Positions 37,488 through 49,199 of a stretch of DNA of 64,000 nt are shown piece by piece. The position numbers and the translations under genes are program-made. This stretch comes from Canna indica (Eukaryota; Streptophyta; Magnoliopsida; Zingiberales; Cannaceae): positions 41,372,001 through 41,436,000 of the forward strand of contig CP136895.1 of assembly GCA_034359265.1 (NCBI GenBank), in the 5' to 3' direction. The number at the start of each line of letters is the position of its first letter. The stretch's first letter is position 1. Below the pieces are notes generated by a model. It saw only the letters and a list, made by a program, of their open reading frames with translations, searched no databases and was not told the DNA's origin.

Positions 37488-38826
37488 TGTCATGCCCCAA
37501 CTCGGGGTCGCGTGACCGGCCAGGGTAAGTGTCAATACCCCGAAGCCTACCACATGCACTTATCCAATCATAAAAGAACAATACTGAACCATCGAAAAAC
37601 CATGAAATAAACGGCGACCATGAAATAAACCAGCCTAACGAGGCATATAATGTACAAAACAATCAATTTCGGGTCCATCGACTAGGATGGCCACTAGTCT
37701 CTGGAACCCTCTGGGTTAGGGATAGATAGTCCCATCCGACTCGGATCTACCGTCAGCGTGGCCCACTGACGGAATCTCAAGACCCTCCGCCATCCGAGTC
37801 TAACACCTAGCAGGCTTGCTGGTGCAATCTCAAGACCCTATCACCCCTGAGACGTGTGGTAGCTGTTCGGCTGATGACACGCCTCAGTAGACCATCTCAA
37901 TCACAGTACACAATCAATGTTCTAGTAATAATTTCATCTAGGTTTATCCGGGCAGTACCCTTATCCGAGACTTCCCTCGGATCGTACCAGCTGAACGTTA
38001 AGGTCTGTTGTCCATCCCTAGGTGTGACACCTAGTGTATGTATTTTGTTTCTCCGGGTAACTACCATTCATGGGTATAGAAATCCTTCCTACTTGATTTA
38101 GTTGAGTAAACGAAATATAGCGAAGGATGTGGCCTACTCTTATCAACAATAATTACTAGCAATAGTTACCAACAATAATCACCAAAATTAAATACCAACA
38201 ATGGTAACTAAATGAATGCTAGAGCAAGAGATTAAATGAATGATGGGGCACTAGCATTAGAATATAATCATAACCTTTCCATGATTCGCATGCTATACTA
38301 AATCCTAACCATGTATGCAATAACAAGAACATTTCTTTAAACATGATAATCTAGATCTATCGCTAATAACAATTCATATGATGAGCGAGAAATCTCATAA
38401 CATAAATACAATTTAACACCAAGCATGTAAGCATGAATCAAAACAACCCAACATGAAATCTAGCATGAATAATTTAATCAATCTTTCAGTTCCACCCTTA
38501 CCCTTGGTCGGCCGAAACTTGAGCAGGGTAACACCTTGCTCGGCCAAGCCTTCTAGGAAGGAAGGGCACGCTTTCGACAACAATTCTAAGGATCTGATAT
38601 TTACCAAAAAGAAGACGATTCATGGGTTATAAGCCACTCGAGGAAATTGGAAAAAAATTCGGCATGACCTTCCCCCTTTTTCCTCTATGCGGCCAACCCC
38701 TAAATCACATAAACATGATGGAAACAAAACATAATCACAGCTATGCGCATCATCCGGAGTCCAAACCTGAGAAACCACATCAATCGGCAAGAAACATCGC
38801 GTAAACCTCGATTACAAGATCTCCAA
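37488..38826 (-). repeat. 5' LTR of Gypsy G2, truncated
   Basis: It matches the 3' LTR from its start to about 37626, jumps to the equivalent of 30993, and runs to about 38826, the equivalent of 32260. The remaining 480 bp are missing and MULE sequence begins. Confidence 0.82.
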
Positions 38827-39723
38827 TGTAATAAGACTTTACATTGGGTTTGAATCGCACTACGAGAGCGAGTTCCATTTGTCGAGCATAGAAATTCTGT
38901 CAGGCATTTGTATGCCAATTGGAAGAAGAGATTTAATGGTCATTACTTCAAAGCACTATTTTGGAGAGCAGTGAGGTCAATGGATGAACCAGAGCTCAAT
39001 ATAATATTATGTGAAGCATTCATATCAATTGGGATGCAAAAATTTTGTCAAGCATACATCTACACAACTTGCATGTCTAATAACGTTACAAATAATATAT
39101 TAGAGACTCAATAGTTATATCATATAAGCAAGATCAAATCCAATAGTGGATATGCTTGAGAAGATAAGGCGTATGTTAATGCAAAGGATGTTTGTGAAGA
39201 AATAAATAATGTTTAAGTGTACAGATTAGATTTGTCCAGATATAAGGAAGAAGCTTGAGAAATTTAACGAAGATAGCTAATGTTGCATGGTTACACCATC
39301 TGGGAATATGAAGTTTGAGGTTCAATGTTTGGACAAAGTACATGTTGTCAATCTTTCCAATCAAAGTTGTTCGGGATCTATGTGGCATACCTTGTAAGCA
39401 TGCCATTTCATGCATTGCATGGATGAAGGATGATCCTGATAAATATGTAAGTGATTTTTATAAGAGAGAGGCTTATTTGAAGGCATACACATTTTATGGA
39501 GTCATTTAGGTGAAAAGAGGCTTTGCCAAATGTGGAGGACCCTCATGTGTTGCCACCTGTTGTAAAGAAGATACCTGGTAGGCCAAAGAAAGTGAGAAGA
39601 AGAGAAATGCACGAGGAAAACACCCAATGTACAAACTACTCTAGGCAATGTGCCAAAATGACTTGTACACTATGTTTTCAACAAGGTCATAATAGAAGGA
39701 GGTGTGCGCTTGGTCCACAATCA
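38827..39723 (+). pseudogene. MULE transposase, C-terminal part with SWIM finger
   Basis: From about 38870 one frame reads EHRNSVRHLYANWKKRF, FKALFWRAVRSMDEPE and YIYTTCMSNNVTNNI (to a stop near 39112), the conserved block downstream of the MuDR catalytic core. After a decayed gap the SWIM zinc finger appears at 39375-39500 (DLCGIPCKHAISCIAWMKDD, YLKAY). The tail at 39523-39723 has LPPVVKKIPGRPKK and a zinc knuckle CTLCFQQGHNRRRC. The DDE core expected between the piece ending at 28606 and this one is absent. Frameshifts and stops between blocks show it is inactive. Confidence 0.88.
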
Positions 39724-40318
39724 GTAAGCTATCAAAAAGTTTAATTGTGTTATGATAATTTTATATTTTTGACATCCTATATTGCACTTTTGTAGGGCCA
39801 AGAAAATCAATCTACAACAGTACCATCTACAACAAGACCATCTACAACAAGACCATCTATCAGAGGGAGAGACAGGGGTAGAGGTAGACCATCTACCTCT
39901 TCATGCAAGGGTAGAGGTGGGGGTAGAACAACTGGACCCTCAACTAGTAGAGAAAGAACAGTGGTAAGTTTCATTATGTAAGTTTTATTATGTAGGTACT
40001 GTCTACATAAGTTTCATTATGTAGGTACTGTCTAGAGAAAGATCAATTGTATTACTAAGCTTTTGGGGTTTATATTGGTGAAAAAACTGGCAACACTTAC
40101 TTCAGAGTATGATTTTACTATCTTAATTTTATGTTGGTCATTTAACTATGTGTAGTTTCATGTGACGGATGCCTCAAAGTGGATTAGCTATTTGTTCATC
40201 ATCATCAGGACAATGGAGTGGGGCAGTTCCTCCACAACAAAAGAGTGATCATCAAGAAGTTATCCCTACTGATTTCCAAGCATCACATACTTCTGATTTC
40301 CAAGATACACTAGATTAG
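39724..40318 (+). pseudogene. MULE 3' exons encoding an Arg/Gly-rich tail
   Basis: A GTAAGC donor at 39724 and a TTTTGTAG acceptor ending at 39795 bound a 72-bp intron. The next exon (39796-39963) keeps phase and encodes STTRPSTTRPSIRGRDRGRG and further Arg/Gly-rich residues, ending at another GTAAGT-type donor. A last exon may start at 40156 and end at TAG 40316-40318, but its best frame (QWSGAVPPQQKSDHQEV) is out of phase with that acceptor, so the final junction is uncertain. These exons extend the transposase tail. Confidence 0.65.
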
Positions 40319-41306
40319 CTCTTTTGGTTTTACTGGATACACTGGATTTACTTATATACTTTGGTTTTTTGGATGTGGATATACTGGATATACTAGATAT
40401 ACTGCATATGTTTTAGTTTTTTGGATGTGGATAGTACACTGGTTGGATGTATAGCTAGTTTGGATGTATACTAGTTTTGTGATGTTTGGATAGTATAGAA
40501 GATGTGGATGTTTTGGATGTATACTAGTTTTGTGGTGTTTTGGATATTTGGTTTGGTTGTAATGGGTATTTTAGTTAGACTATGTTTTGGTTTATTAATA
40601 TGTTCAGTATTTCAGTGGTATTTATGTTCAGTATTTCAGTGGATGTGGATGTTTTAGTGGTATGTATTTTAGTGGTATGATGTGGATGTTTTGGGTGTAT
40701 ACTATGGTTTTCAGTGGTATGTATGTTCAGTATTTTCAGTGGATGTATACTCTATTCAGTGATGCAAATGATGTATGTTATACTGTGTGTGGTATGTTAA
40801 TGCAAAGGATGTATGTTATACTCTGTTCAATGATGCTAAATGTTAAGGTATACTCTGTTCAAATTTTCCTAGAAAATGATTTAAGTTGGCTAGATTTGAT
40901 ACTCTATTGAAATGTTCTGGATATAATTAAACATATATTCAAATGTTTTGGACAAATTTGATACATTCGTAGAAGTTTAGGATACAATTGATACGTTCAC
41001 AATGTACAGGAGACAACATTTTTGTGCTCCATTTACCTATATTCAATGTACAGGATACACCTAATTCATACACAACAGTGATTCATACATCTCTATTCTC
41101 TTATTATGTGACTTTAGTAGGTGGAGCTTTTCTTCAAGTTGGTTGATCTTTCATTGCATAGCTTCAATATTCTTTGTTTGATGTCATATAATCTCCTGTC
41201 CTCCTTCTGAAAATTCAGAGTCTTGTCAAACAAAATATCCACAGTCATTGCTCTACACAAAAAATGGCAAGTGAGTATGAATTGAACAATATACACAATT
41301 GAGTAT
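40319..41306 (+). other. MULE 3' noncoding region
   Basis: It is T/G-rich and built of diverged 'ttggatgtatactagttttg' and 'atgttcagtatttcagtgg' words. No coding seen. The MULE right terminal repeat is not present before the CACTA terminus at 41307, so the MULE is cut off or continues beyond the CACTA element. Confidence 0.5.
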
Positions 41307-41540
41307 CACTACAAGAAATGCTACAATTCCCGGGAGCCGCGACCGGCCATTAAAACTAATCACGACCCCCAGTAAAGCCTTTTAGTGAGGGCCTCATGGC
41401 CCCCAACTGTCGCTAAGAAAAAACATCTGGGTTAAGGTCTGATAGACCTTTACTGAAGGTTAGCGGGTGGCCCCCAAAAAATATAACTTTTCCTTGGGAC
41501 CGCGACCCACGGGAAATATAACTTTTCCTGGGGTTTGCGA
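41307..41540. mobile_element. left end of the outer CACTA element
   Basis: It begins CACTACAAGAAATGCTACAA, a typical CACTA terminus. It is followed by subterminal repeats of the type 'ggaaatataacttttcctgggg' and GCCGCGACC. The same repeats continue at 54946-55075, on the other side of the inner CACTA element. No right terminus was found. Confidence 0.82.
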
Positions 41541-42708
41541 CACTACTACATTTTGACTCTATGGCCATGACACTTTTGGAAACGATCCAAAAAGTGTTCC
41601 CATACATCACCTACAGGAACGGTTTTGAAAATCATTCCCTTAGCTAATATCATGCCATACCTATTTCTAAACATGTTTATGAAGTTTGGATTTAAAATGA
41701 AGTGTCTGAGTCAATTTGTTGACTTGGGTTAAATTTTTCCAAGCTTAAGTCCCCTAAAGTGATCTAGTTATCACCTTGTTCATCTACATATGAATTTTCA
41801 AGTTTAAACACCTAGAATCATATCATGTGTATCTAAACATGTTTATTGGATGTTTACTCAAAATGAGGTCTCTAATAAGGAATTTCAACCTAGTCCAATT
41901 TCATTCAATATCAATATCATGAAATTGCCTAGTTATCATGATTTTTCTTACTCATGAAAATTTAAACATTTATCATGCAAAATCAATCATGAGTATATAG
42001 AGACATCATTAAAGCATGAATATTCAAGTATTATATTAAGATTTTTGCAAAAACGAACTCATACCTCATTCTTGGAAAATTTCTGAAACTTTTCATTTCT
42101 TTCCAAATTCAATCTACTAGCCTTCCATCACATTTTTGATAACTTGCAAGTAATATTCATTAGTAGCATAATGAAAATGTGACTACTAACAAGTTATCGT
42201 ACTAGATAGCAAAGAGAGAATCAAGTATCGATTTCAAAATTTACTTTGCTAAATAGTTTGAAATTTGTTTCAAAATAAATTATCGTGAATTCGAAACGAA
42301 TCGAGAGATCTCAAAATATGAAATTTTTGAAAGATAGATCTCCAACCCTTCCTATTGGTTGAAAACCGAAAGGCCACAATGAGTCTACGATTTAGAACCG
42401 CAAGGTCGCATGAGCCCGTTATAGATAACATAGGTATCCGAAGAGACCGGAAATCAAAAATCAAAAACATTTTAGAAAGCATATCATGATCGGGAAAGAA
42501 ACAATCAATTTAAGCAAGTATCATGAACTCCAACTATTAATGGATCAATTAAAGTTAAGAGATGATACCAAACCTTTTAGATGCCAACTTTCATTTGCAT
42601 AGGCATCTAGGTGGGAATCTTGAAGTTGCAACCATGTATGGCTCTTTCATTGAATTTTTGGCCAACTTCAACACATCACTTTCCCTTATCCATGTGTGGT
42701 AGCTCCCC

Positions 42709-44079
42709 CTACAAAAGAGCATGAAACTTTTGGTACCCAAATGGCTTTGGGTCCTTGGGGTTAGTTGGCCTAGGTTTACAAAGTGTCTTAGTAACACTTG
42801 GATTCTTCTTAAATGCACATTCATAAATTGCATGGCCATATGTACCACAACAAGAACAATGTCCATGAAACTTTTTATTTTTGCTATGGACATGTGCTTT
42901 ATCATTAGAATGCTTGACATGTGATACATGATGAGTATGAGCATTCTTAAACGATACATTCTTCTTTTGAACATGAGGTTTAATTGTAGAATGCTTAGCA
43001 TAGGAATGATGATGAACATTGGCATTCTTTACATAAGCATTTCTCATTCTAGTGTTCTTAGTAGATGAAGCATTTTTTAATTCATTTACTTTCTTATTCA
43101 AGAAAATAACCTCACTTTTCAAATCATTCATGAATTTTTGAATAGCATTCAATTGAGTTTTTAATATGCTATTTTCATTCTTTAAATTATCATTTTTATG
43201 TTTCAAGTCCTTAATCTCAAGTTTCATATCATCATGGCATGAATCAAATGACCTAGATTTCAATTTTTCATTTTCCAATTTGAATTCATGCAAATGAGAA
43301 TTAAGCATCACATTTTCCTTTTTCAACATTTTATTTTCCTTTTCTTTTCTAACAAGCAAGGCACACATTTTCCTACACTCATCTACTAACTCATCATAAC
43401 GACATGTTATGAGAACTAGTAGAACTAGCATAATCATTTTCATTAGCATGACTAGGTGTACCTCATCAATAGCATCCATAAGGCTAACTTTAGATGTGGC
43501 TTCATAGTCATGGCTAGAGGGTTCTTCAAGTGAGTGAGAGGTGGAGGTGGAAGCACTTGACCTCTTCCTTGCTTTGTTCTTCATGCTTGGGCAATTTTTC
43601 TTCACATGCCCCTTTTCTTTGCAAGCATGACAAATTACCTTTCATTTTCGGCTCTTAGAATTGCTCTTTTGACTAGAAGCATTATGGGCATCAAAACCAA
43701 GATTAGTAGTGGGTGAGTGACCATTGTCATCACCACCTTCATTAAAAGTACCAATTTCTTCAGTTTTGGCATGATCATATAAAACATTTAAAGTGGCCCA
43801 TAAATCAAAAGTCAAAGAGCAATGCATGACTTTATCTAGGATGCCATTTGGTAATGTGCAAAGTATACAATTCATGGCATCTCCATTATACTTAAATATT
43901 TTCTTATCCAATTTACTCCAAGCATGCATGTCAACCTTAGGTTCAATGAATTCTAAATGTAACATGTTAAAGATACCAAAACCTTTAGTCTTTAAATATG
44001 TGTACATCCTATATTTTCAAAGACCAAAGTTCGAGTCATCGAACCTAGGAGGTGAAAAAGCTACCAACTATAGTGTCAT
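42709..44079 (-). pseudogene. Gag with coiled coil and two intact CCHC knuckles, three stops
   Basis: One reading frame runs on - from ATG 44079 to TAG at 42709. It is broken only by TAG near 44070, TGA near 44019 and TGA at 43642-43644. Order: PPRFDDSNFG...MYTYLKTKGF, WSKLDKKIFKYNGDAMNCIL, a first knuckle CHACKEKGHVKKNC (about 43632-43591), a Ser-rich linker, a coiled coil from about 43400 to 43060 (KENKMLKKENVMLNSHL; LKHKNDNLKNENSILKTQ), a His-rich segment and a second knuckle CSCCGTYGHAIYEC. Part of the N-terminal Gag core seems deleted after LYDHAK. No pol follows. It is the better preserved relative of the Gag at 20695-22472. Confidence 0.85.
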
Positions 44080-44133
44080 TCTCGGATCGAGACAATGTGT
44101 AGAAGAGATGGTGAAATCTCAAGCTACGGACCT

Positions 44134-44145
44134 GCTCTGACACCA
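44134..44145 (-). promoter_or_regulatory. primer-binding site of the F2 element
   Basis: The reverse complement is TGGTGTCAGAGC, one base from the initiator-tRNA-Met site TGGTATCAGAGC. It lies 2 bp from the LTR. Confidence 0.85.
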
Positions 44146-44147
44146 AA

Positions 44148-45886
44148 TATTGGTGAAATGGCCACACTAGAGGGGGGGTGAATAGTATATTAACTAAATC
44201 TATTTGCCTAATTTCAGTTTTAAACTTTTTCTTAAACTACTTAGGCAATTTATAATTCATCGACTAAATGCGGAAGCGAATAATGAAGATAAACAATGAA
44301 TACACAAAGAGAACAATGCTAACACAGTTGTTTATAGTGGTTCGGCCCCAATGCCTACTCCACTACCTAAGCACCCCGCTTAGGATTTCCAAACTAGTTT
44401 AACTAGATTAATTAGTTTCCTTACAATGAGGACTTTACACCGGAAAGTCTCCACTCTCAAACCGAAGGTACTTCCACACCCGGAAGTATCCTACCTTCCT
44501 ATCGAGAGCACTCTCCCACCTCAACCCTAAGGACAACTCAACTAATCCTAGCAAACTACGTTTACACAAGTGGTTTTACACCTTCTACACCAAGGATACC
44601 ACTCAATCACAAGACCTAACACTAGGTCTTCTTACCAGCTCAAATATAAAGAAATAAACAATAAAATACAATAATAAATGGAGCAATAAATCAAACAATA
44701 AATTACTTAGCTCCACAACAAGATTCCTAGCTTCCTCTTGATGCCTTTGATGATGAAGCAATGAAATAAAGGCTTAATCAAGGAGATGAAAGGTTCAAGC
44801 TAGGGTTTTCACAAGATTAACTCAATCAGGGCTTAGAATTTATCAAAGGATGGCTCAAGGAAGTTAGGAGTGATCAAAAAGTGTAAAGGAAGGCTCTCAT
44901 GGCTTCCAATTTATAAGCCATGTAGAGAAGGCATGAAATAAGCAGCTCAACGGGCGAAAAACTAGTCGTTTCCGCCATCCAGTCGATGGTCGATCGATCG
45001 TCGATTGATCGATCGATCAACCAAAAGCAAACTGTCGCTTTCTGGCACACTTCGGTCGACCGACCGGTCGATCGAATTGGATACTGCCAATTTTCTGCCA
45101 CATTCGGTCGACCGAATTGGCTACTGTCAAATTCTAGCATCGTTCGATCGATCGATTGGTCAACCAAAATGCCTTCTCCTTCGATCGATTGACCAAACCT
45201 GGGTAGGGTAGATTTCTTTGCTTTGTTTGTTCATTTTCTGGTTCCGTCTTCGCTAAGTCTACTTATATAACATTTCTTAACATTAAGTTAAAACATAAAT
45301 GTTATATAAGAATTAACCCCCATTTGGATTCAATAAAAATATCTAAAAAATCAAAATCCTTAAGAATCAAAATCTAGTTTTTGGGGTCTCGTACAAATTT
45401 TCAAAAAATAGAAATTTTCTAATCTCCCGGTTCAAATATGGGTAGGCTAAAGGCTTCCAAAAAATCCTTAAAAATACCTCGTTATCTAGTTTCTACCCAA
45501 GGAACAATTACCGTCATTTTTTGTATCGAGAAAGTGTCTAGGTCATATAGCCCTCCAAGGAGCTCCCTAGGCTTAGTGAATTTCAAGGCGGTTTCTAGGT
45601 TTTCATGTTTTGGAGTTTGGGTTTGGTTTTTGGATTCTTTGCATCATAAAGAGGATTACATTACATTCTAGATACCCTAAACCTAAACTCTAACTTTCCG
45701 AAGAATCTCGAGCGTCGACGAGCATCCTTGTTGATTTCTCCGATTTCTTTAATTTTTCTGATCGGGGACGTCGTGCGCTAACCGATATGAAACCTGAAAA
45801 TAACTATCCATGAAATTATTAGTTCCATGTTTGTTATCATCAAAAGCGAGATTAAGACCAAGGTAGAAAATAACCTTAGGCCAACA
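44148..45886 (-). repeat. 5' LTR of the truncated F2 element (1739 bp)
   Basis: On - it starts TGTTGGCCTAAGG at 45886, directly after LINE coding sequence, and ends near ACCAATA (normally ACCAACA). It contains the palindrome at 45262-45310 and the GTCGAC/CGATCG cluster at 44975-45190. Confidence 0.88.
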
Positions 45887-48800
45887 GGGGCAAGACAAAA
45901 AAAGATGATCGTGGCTTTCCTCATCCGAAATGCATAGAATGCAATTTAGATCAATTTGTGTGTTCCACTTGATGAGTCTATCTTTCGTCGGTAAGTGTTG
46001 CTTCATCATGAGCCAATAAAAGATGGATATTGATTCTGGACAGAAAGTGAACCAAATATACGAGAACAATGGGTCTTTCACTCCGCGATATGAAAGTATC
46101 TGGTATGCCAATTTGGTGGAGAAGCAGTCGTCTAGACTCCATTTCCATTTGATTATGTCTAGTCTCGATCTAGATAATATAGGATTCAAAGTGTCCACCA
46201 ACTGTACTAGCCTAACAAAGGGTATCTGAGTTTCAAATGGAATATTCCATCCCCTTACAATACCCTCATTGTCTATCTCTTTTGCATTTGCAATTGTAGT
46301 TGATGGATTACTCACAAAGGGGAAAATATCGTGAAATATGTATGTCAATTTTGAGCAATGAAGCCACGGATCTGTCCATAAACGAATTGATCTGCCTTGT
46401 CCAACTTGAAAGCTCAAAGAAGAGTTGAAAAAGTCAAGGCCCCTAATGATATCTCTCCAAACAGGAGATAGTCTGCCACGAGAGTCACAAAGATGATCAA
46501 AGTCGGTAAAGATGGCCTTATGAATGTCGACCCATTGTTTTTCTTTGTTTTGACAGAGTTTCCATATCCATCCCCCCAATCTCGTCTAAATTCCCCATCA
46601 ATGTATCCCAATTGACAAAGCATTTACCTCGTATATTTCCTTCACGATCTCCTACCCAGAAAATTTTCTTTCTTCTCTTGTCAATATGGTGAGTTACCCA
46701 TATTGGTGCCGCAAAAATGGAGAAAAAATAGGCTGCTTGAATAGAAAGGACACTGTTGATGAGAGTACGTCTGCCTGCTCTAGAGTTAAGTGACCCTTGC
46801 CATGAAGATAATATTCAATCAAATTTTGTAATAACTTTGTTCCAGTCATCTTTAAGTAAATGACCAGACCACAAGAGGAGCCCAAGATAATCAATAGGAT
46901 AGTAGCAGTTGGACATCCAATAATGAGGGCCATCTCGTGCGCTAAGGAAGTGTCATCTCCTAAATGAATTAATTTTGTTTTCCCCATACTTAACTTGAGG
47001 CCCGAAGATAATTCAAAGCATTTCAATAAAAGCCTGAGATTCCTGAAAGCCCTATCATTGGCCTCACAAAAAAACACCAGATCGTTTGCAAAGATTACAT
47101 GACTAATCCCACCTGGCAATATTTCAGAAAGAGCCCCCTGTGTGAGGCCGACTGCACAAGCTCTTTTCAATAATTTGGAAAGTGAATCCATCACTAGATT
47201 AAAGAGTAAGGGTGATAGTGGGTTACCCTGGCGCAATCCCCTTTTGTGTTTGAAGGGAGTTCCAACTGAGTCGTTAATGAGAATGGAGGAAGAGGCTGAT
47301 TGTATAAGAGATGCCACACAGTTAATCCAAACAGAAGGAAACCCCTGAGCTTGAAGAAGTTGAAGTAGGAATGTGTGGTCTACAGAATCGAAGGTTTTTT
47401 CAAAATGAACTTTAATAAGACAGATATTCTCTTTTCTAGCTTTCCTACCACAGATGGTTTCATTTACTGTCATATAGCAGTCCAAACTACTTCTGTCCTT
47501 AGTGAATGCTCCTTGTGTGTTATCAATTAGACTTGGCATTAAGACGGCCAGCCTTTTTGCAAGCAGTTTGGATAAAATTTTGAACAAGCTATTTTCAAGG
47601 CTAATTGGTATCTAATCAGCAGGATCAACAACCCCATTCTTTTTTGGAATCAATGAGATGAAGGCATTATTAATCCAACCTATCTCTTCAGGGTGAGAAA
47701 GTAAGTCATTGAGAATTGTAGAAATTATCAAATTAGCCTCATTCCAAAAGGAGTTGAAGAACTCATTTAATATATCATCAGGTCCTGGAGCTTTATGATT
47801 CTTGAGGCCATCAATAATCTCTTTGATTTCATCCATTGTAAACGGGGAGGCCAAGTTATCCAGATTGGGTGAACCTACCTGATAAAATTCCTGCCACCTA
47901 AGAGAAAATGATGTTCTGCGAGATGTGCCTAGCAGTTGAACATAAAAATTTCTGAAACAATTTGCGATCACAGAAGGCTCATGTAAAAAGATGTCACCGA
48001 ATTTGATACGATGAATCTTGTTCTGATTTCTTTGTATTGTAGCACATAAATGAAAATATCTCGTGTTACGGTCCCCCTCCTTAAGCCACCTTTTCTTGGC
48101 CCTTTGGCGCCAGTGCATATCCTCAATATGATAAAGCTTATCAAGTTCTTCTTTGGTTTGTTTGAACGGCGCAAATTCCAATTGAGATAAAAGCTCCTGG
48201 TCAGCCAATAAAGAAAGGGATCATATACGACCTCTAATTCTTTTCTTCTTGCTTTTCTTGTTTTATCTTTTTCCAAATTCCACTGCCGAAGAATAGGCCG
48301 CAATTTCTTTCACAAATAGATCCACATAGGTAAGAGGCCGGTCAAATCAAGTGAAGAATGTAGAGGGATGAAAAGCCCTTGCTCCATAATATTTATGAAA
48401 TCCTGCATTTTAAATCAGAATGTTTCCATCCTGGAAGGCTGAGAACCTGAGAAACCCAGAGGGGAGTTGATGAAGAGAATTGGGTTGTGGTCCGATAGTT
48501 TGCGTGGAAGCTCAATCACATTGAAATTTGAAAGAATGAGAGCACAATCAGCACTGAGAAGCACCCTATCCAGTTTAGCAAGAGCAGGCTTGAAATGATT
48601 GTTAGACCAGGTGAATTCCAATCCAGAAATAGGGGGTCCAGAAGTCCCTGATCCACTATGAATTGTGAGAAATTTCTTGTATCTATAGAATTGCCTCTAC
48701 AATTTTGCATTTCTCCTTGATTCTTTGTGATATTAAAGACACCCTCTATAATAAAAGACTTAGATAAATTATCACATAAATTGTGTAGTTCAGCGAGGAA

Positions 48801-49172
48801 TAAATGCCTCTGGTCACGCGATGGCGGCCCATTAACCCCCACCAAAGAAATTCGGGTGGAGGAGTGGATATGTGTGAGAGAAACTCGAATGGAGAAAAGG
48901 CCTTCATCAACCGAATTGCATGACCGAATTGCAGAGTTCCAAATTCCTATTATACCTCCAGAAAATCCGACAGCGGGTATAGCATGGAAGTTGTTGGGGG
49001 AGCATCTCCTGAAACCTGACAATTGTTTTGCCTTCCTACTTGAGAAAACCTCCAATTTAGTCTCAAATAGAAAATGAGCACCAACATTTAGATGCCACAC
49101 TGTTTGCTTCACCATATAATGTTTTGTTAAGCGGTTAAGACCGCAAACATTCCAAAATACTACATTGATAAT
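45887..49172 (-). pseudogene. LINE ORF2: endonuclease, reverse transcriptase, zinc finger
   Basis: On - it opens near 49172 with INVVFWNVCGLNRLTKH. The endonuclease shows HFLFETKLE, LVGVNGPPSRDQRHLF, FTWSNNHFKPALAKLDRVLL and LSDHNPIL in two frames. The reverse transcriptase (48208-46694) reads RWLKEGDRNTRYFH, HKAPGPDDILNEFF and AFISLIPKK, then after one in-frame stop near 47610 FEKTFDSVDHTFLL, RGLRQGNPLSPLLFNLVMDS and FANDLVFF. Catalytic residues are lost: the first Asp is His (KVHFEKTFD) and FADD has become FAND. The C-terminal zinc finger CILCISDEESHDHLFLSCP (about 45950-45890) is cut by the Copia element. The protein would have nicked target DNA and copied its RNA in place; this copy is dead. 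Confidence 0.9.
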
Positions 49173-49199
49173 TCATAAAGCAAGAAACAATAACAACAC

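Larger units (their letters stand above)
28607..38826 (-). mobile_element. Tekay-like Gypsy chromovirus G2, nested in the MULE
   Basis: On - the order is: truncated 5' LTR (37488-38826), PBS (37472-37483), gag, protease, reverse transcriptase, RNase H, integrase with chromodomain-like tail, polypurine tract (32729-32745), 3' LTR (28607-32728). The 3' LTR starts TGTAATACTCGGG and ends GGGGTGTGACA and was itself split by a Copia LTR (29021-30761). The 5' LTR lacks about 480 bp at its outer end and has an internal deletion, so no target duplication can be read at the right edge. The pol carries stops and a frameshift but is much better preserved than in the array at 4926-16145. Confidence 0.88.
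41650..45886 (-). mobile_element. 3'-truncated gag-only Sirevirus-like element (F2)
   Basis: On - the order is 5' LTR (44148-45886), PBS (44134-44145), gag (44079-42709) and AT-rich internal DNA to about 41650. There the inner CACTA end begins, and no 3' LTR is present. Internal DNA at 41690-42480 matches, in reverse complement, 243-1270 of the window, so the noncoding part is a family feature. It is inserted in the zinc-finger end of the LINE at 45887. Confidence 0.82.

Noticed and set aside
45749..45886. LINE frame running on into the Copia LTR, giving a chimeric C-terminus
   Set aside because: It is a chance read-through over the insertion boundary at 45886/45887. The LTR part has no protein similarity.
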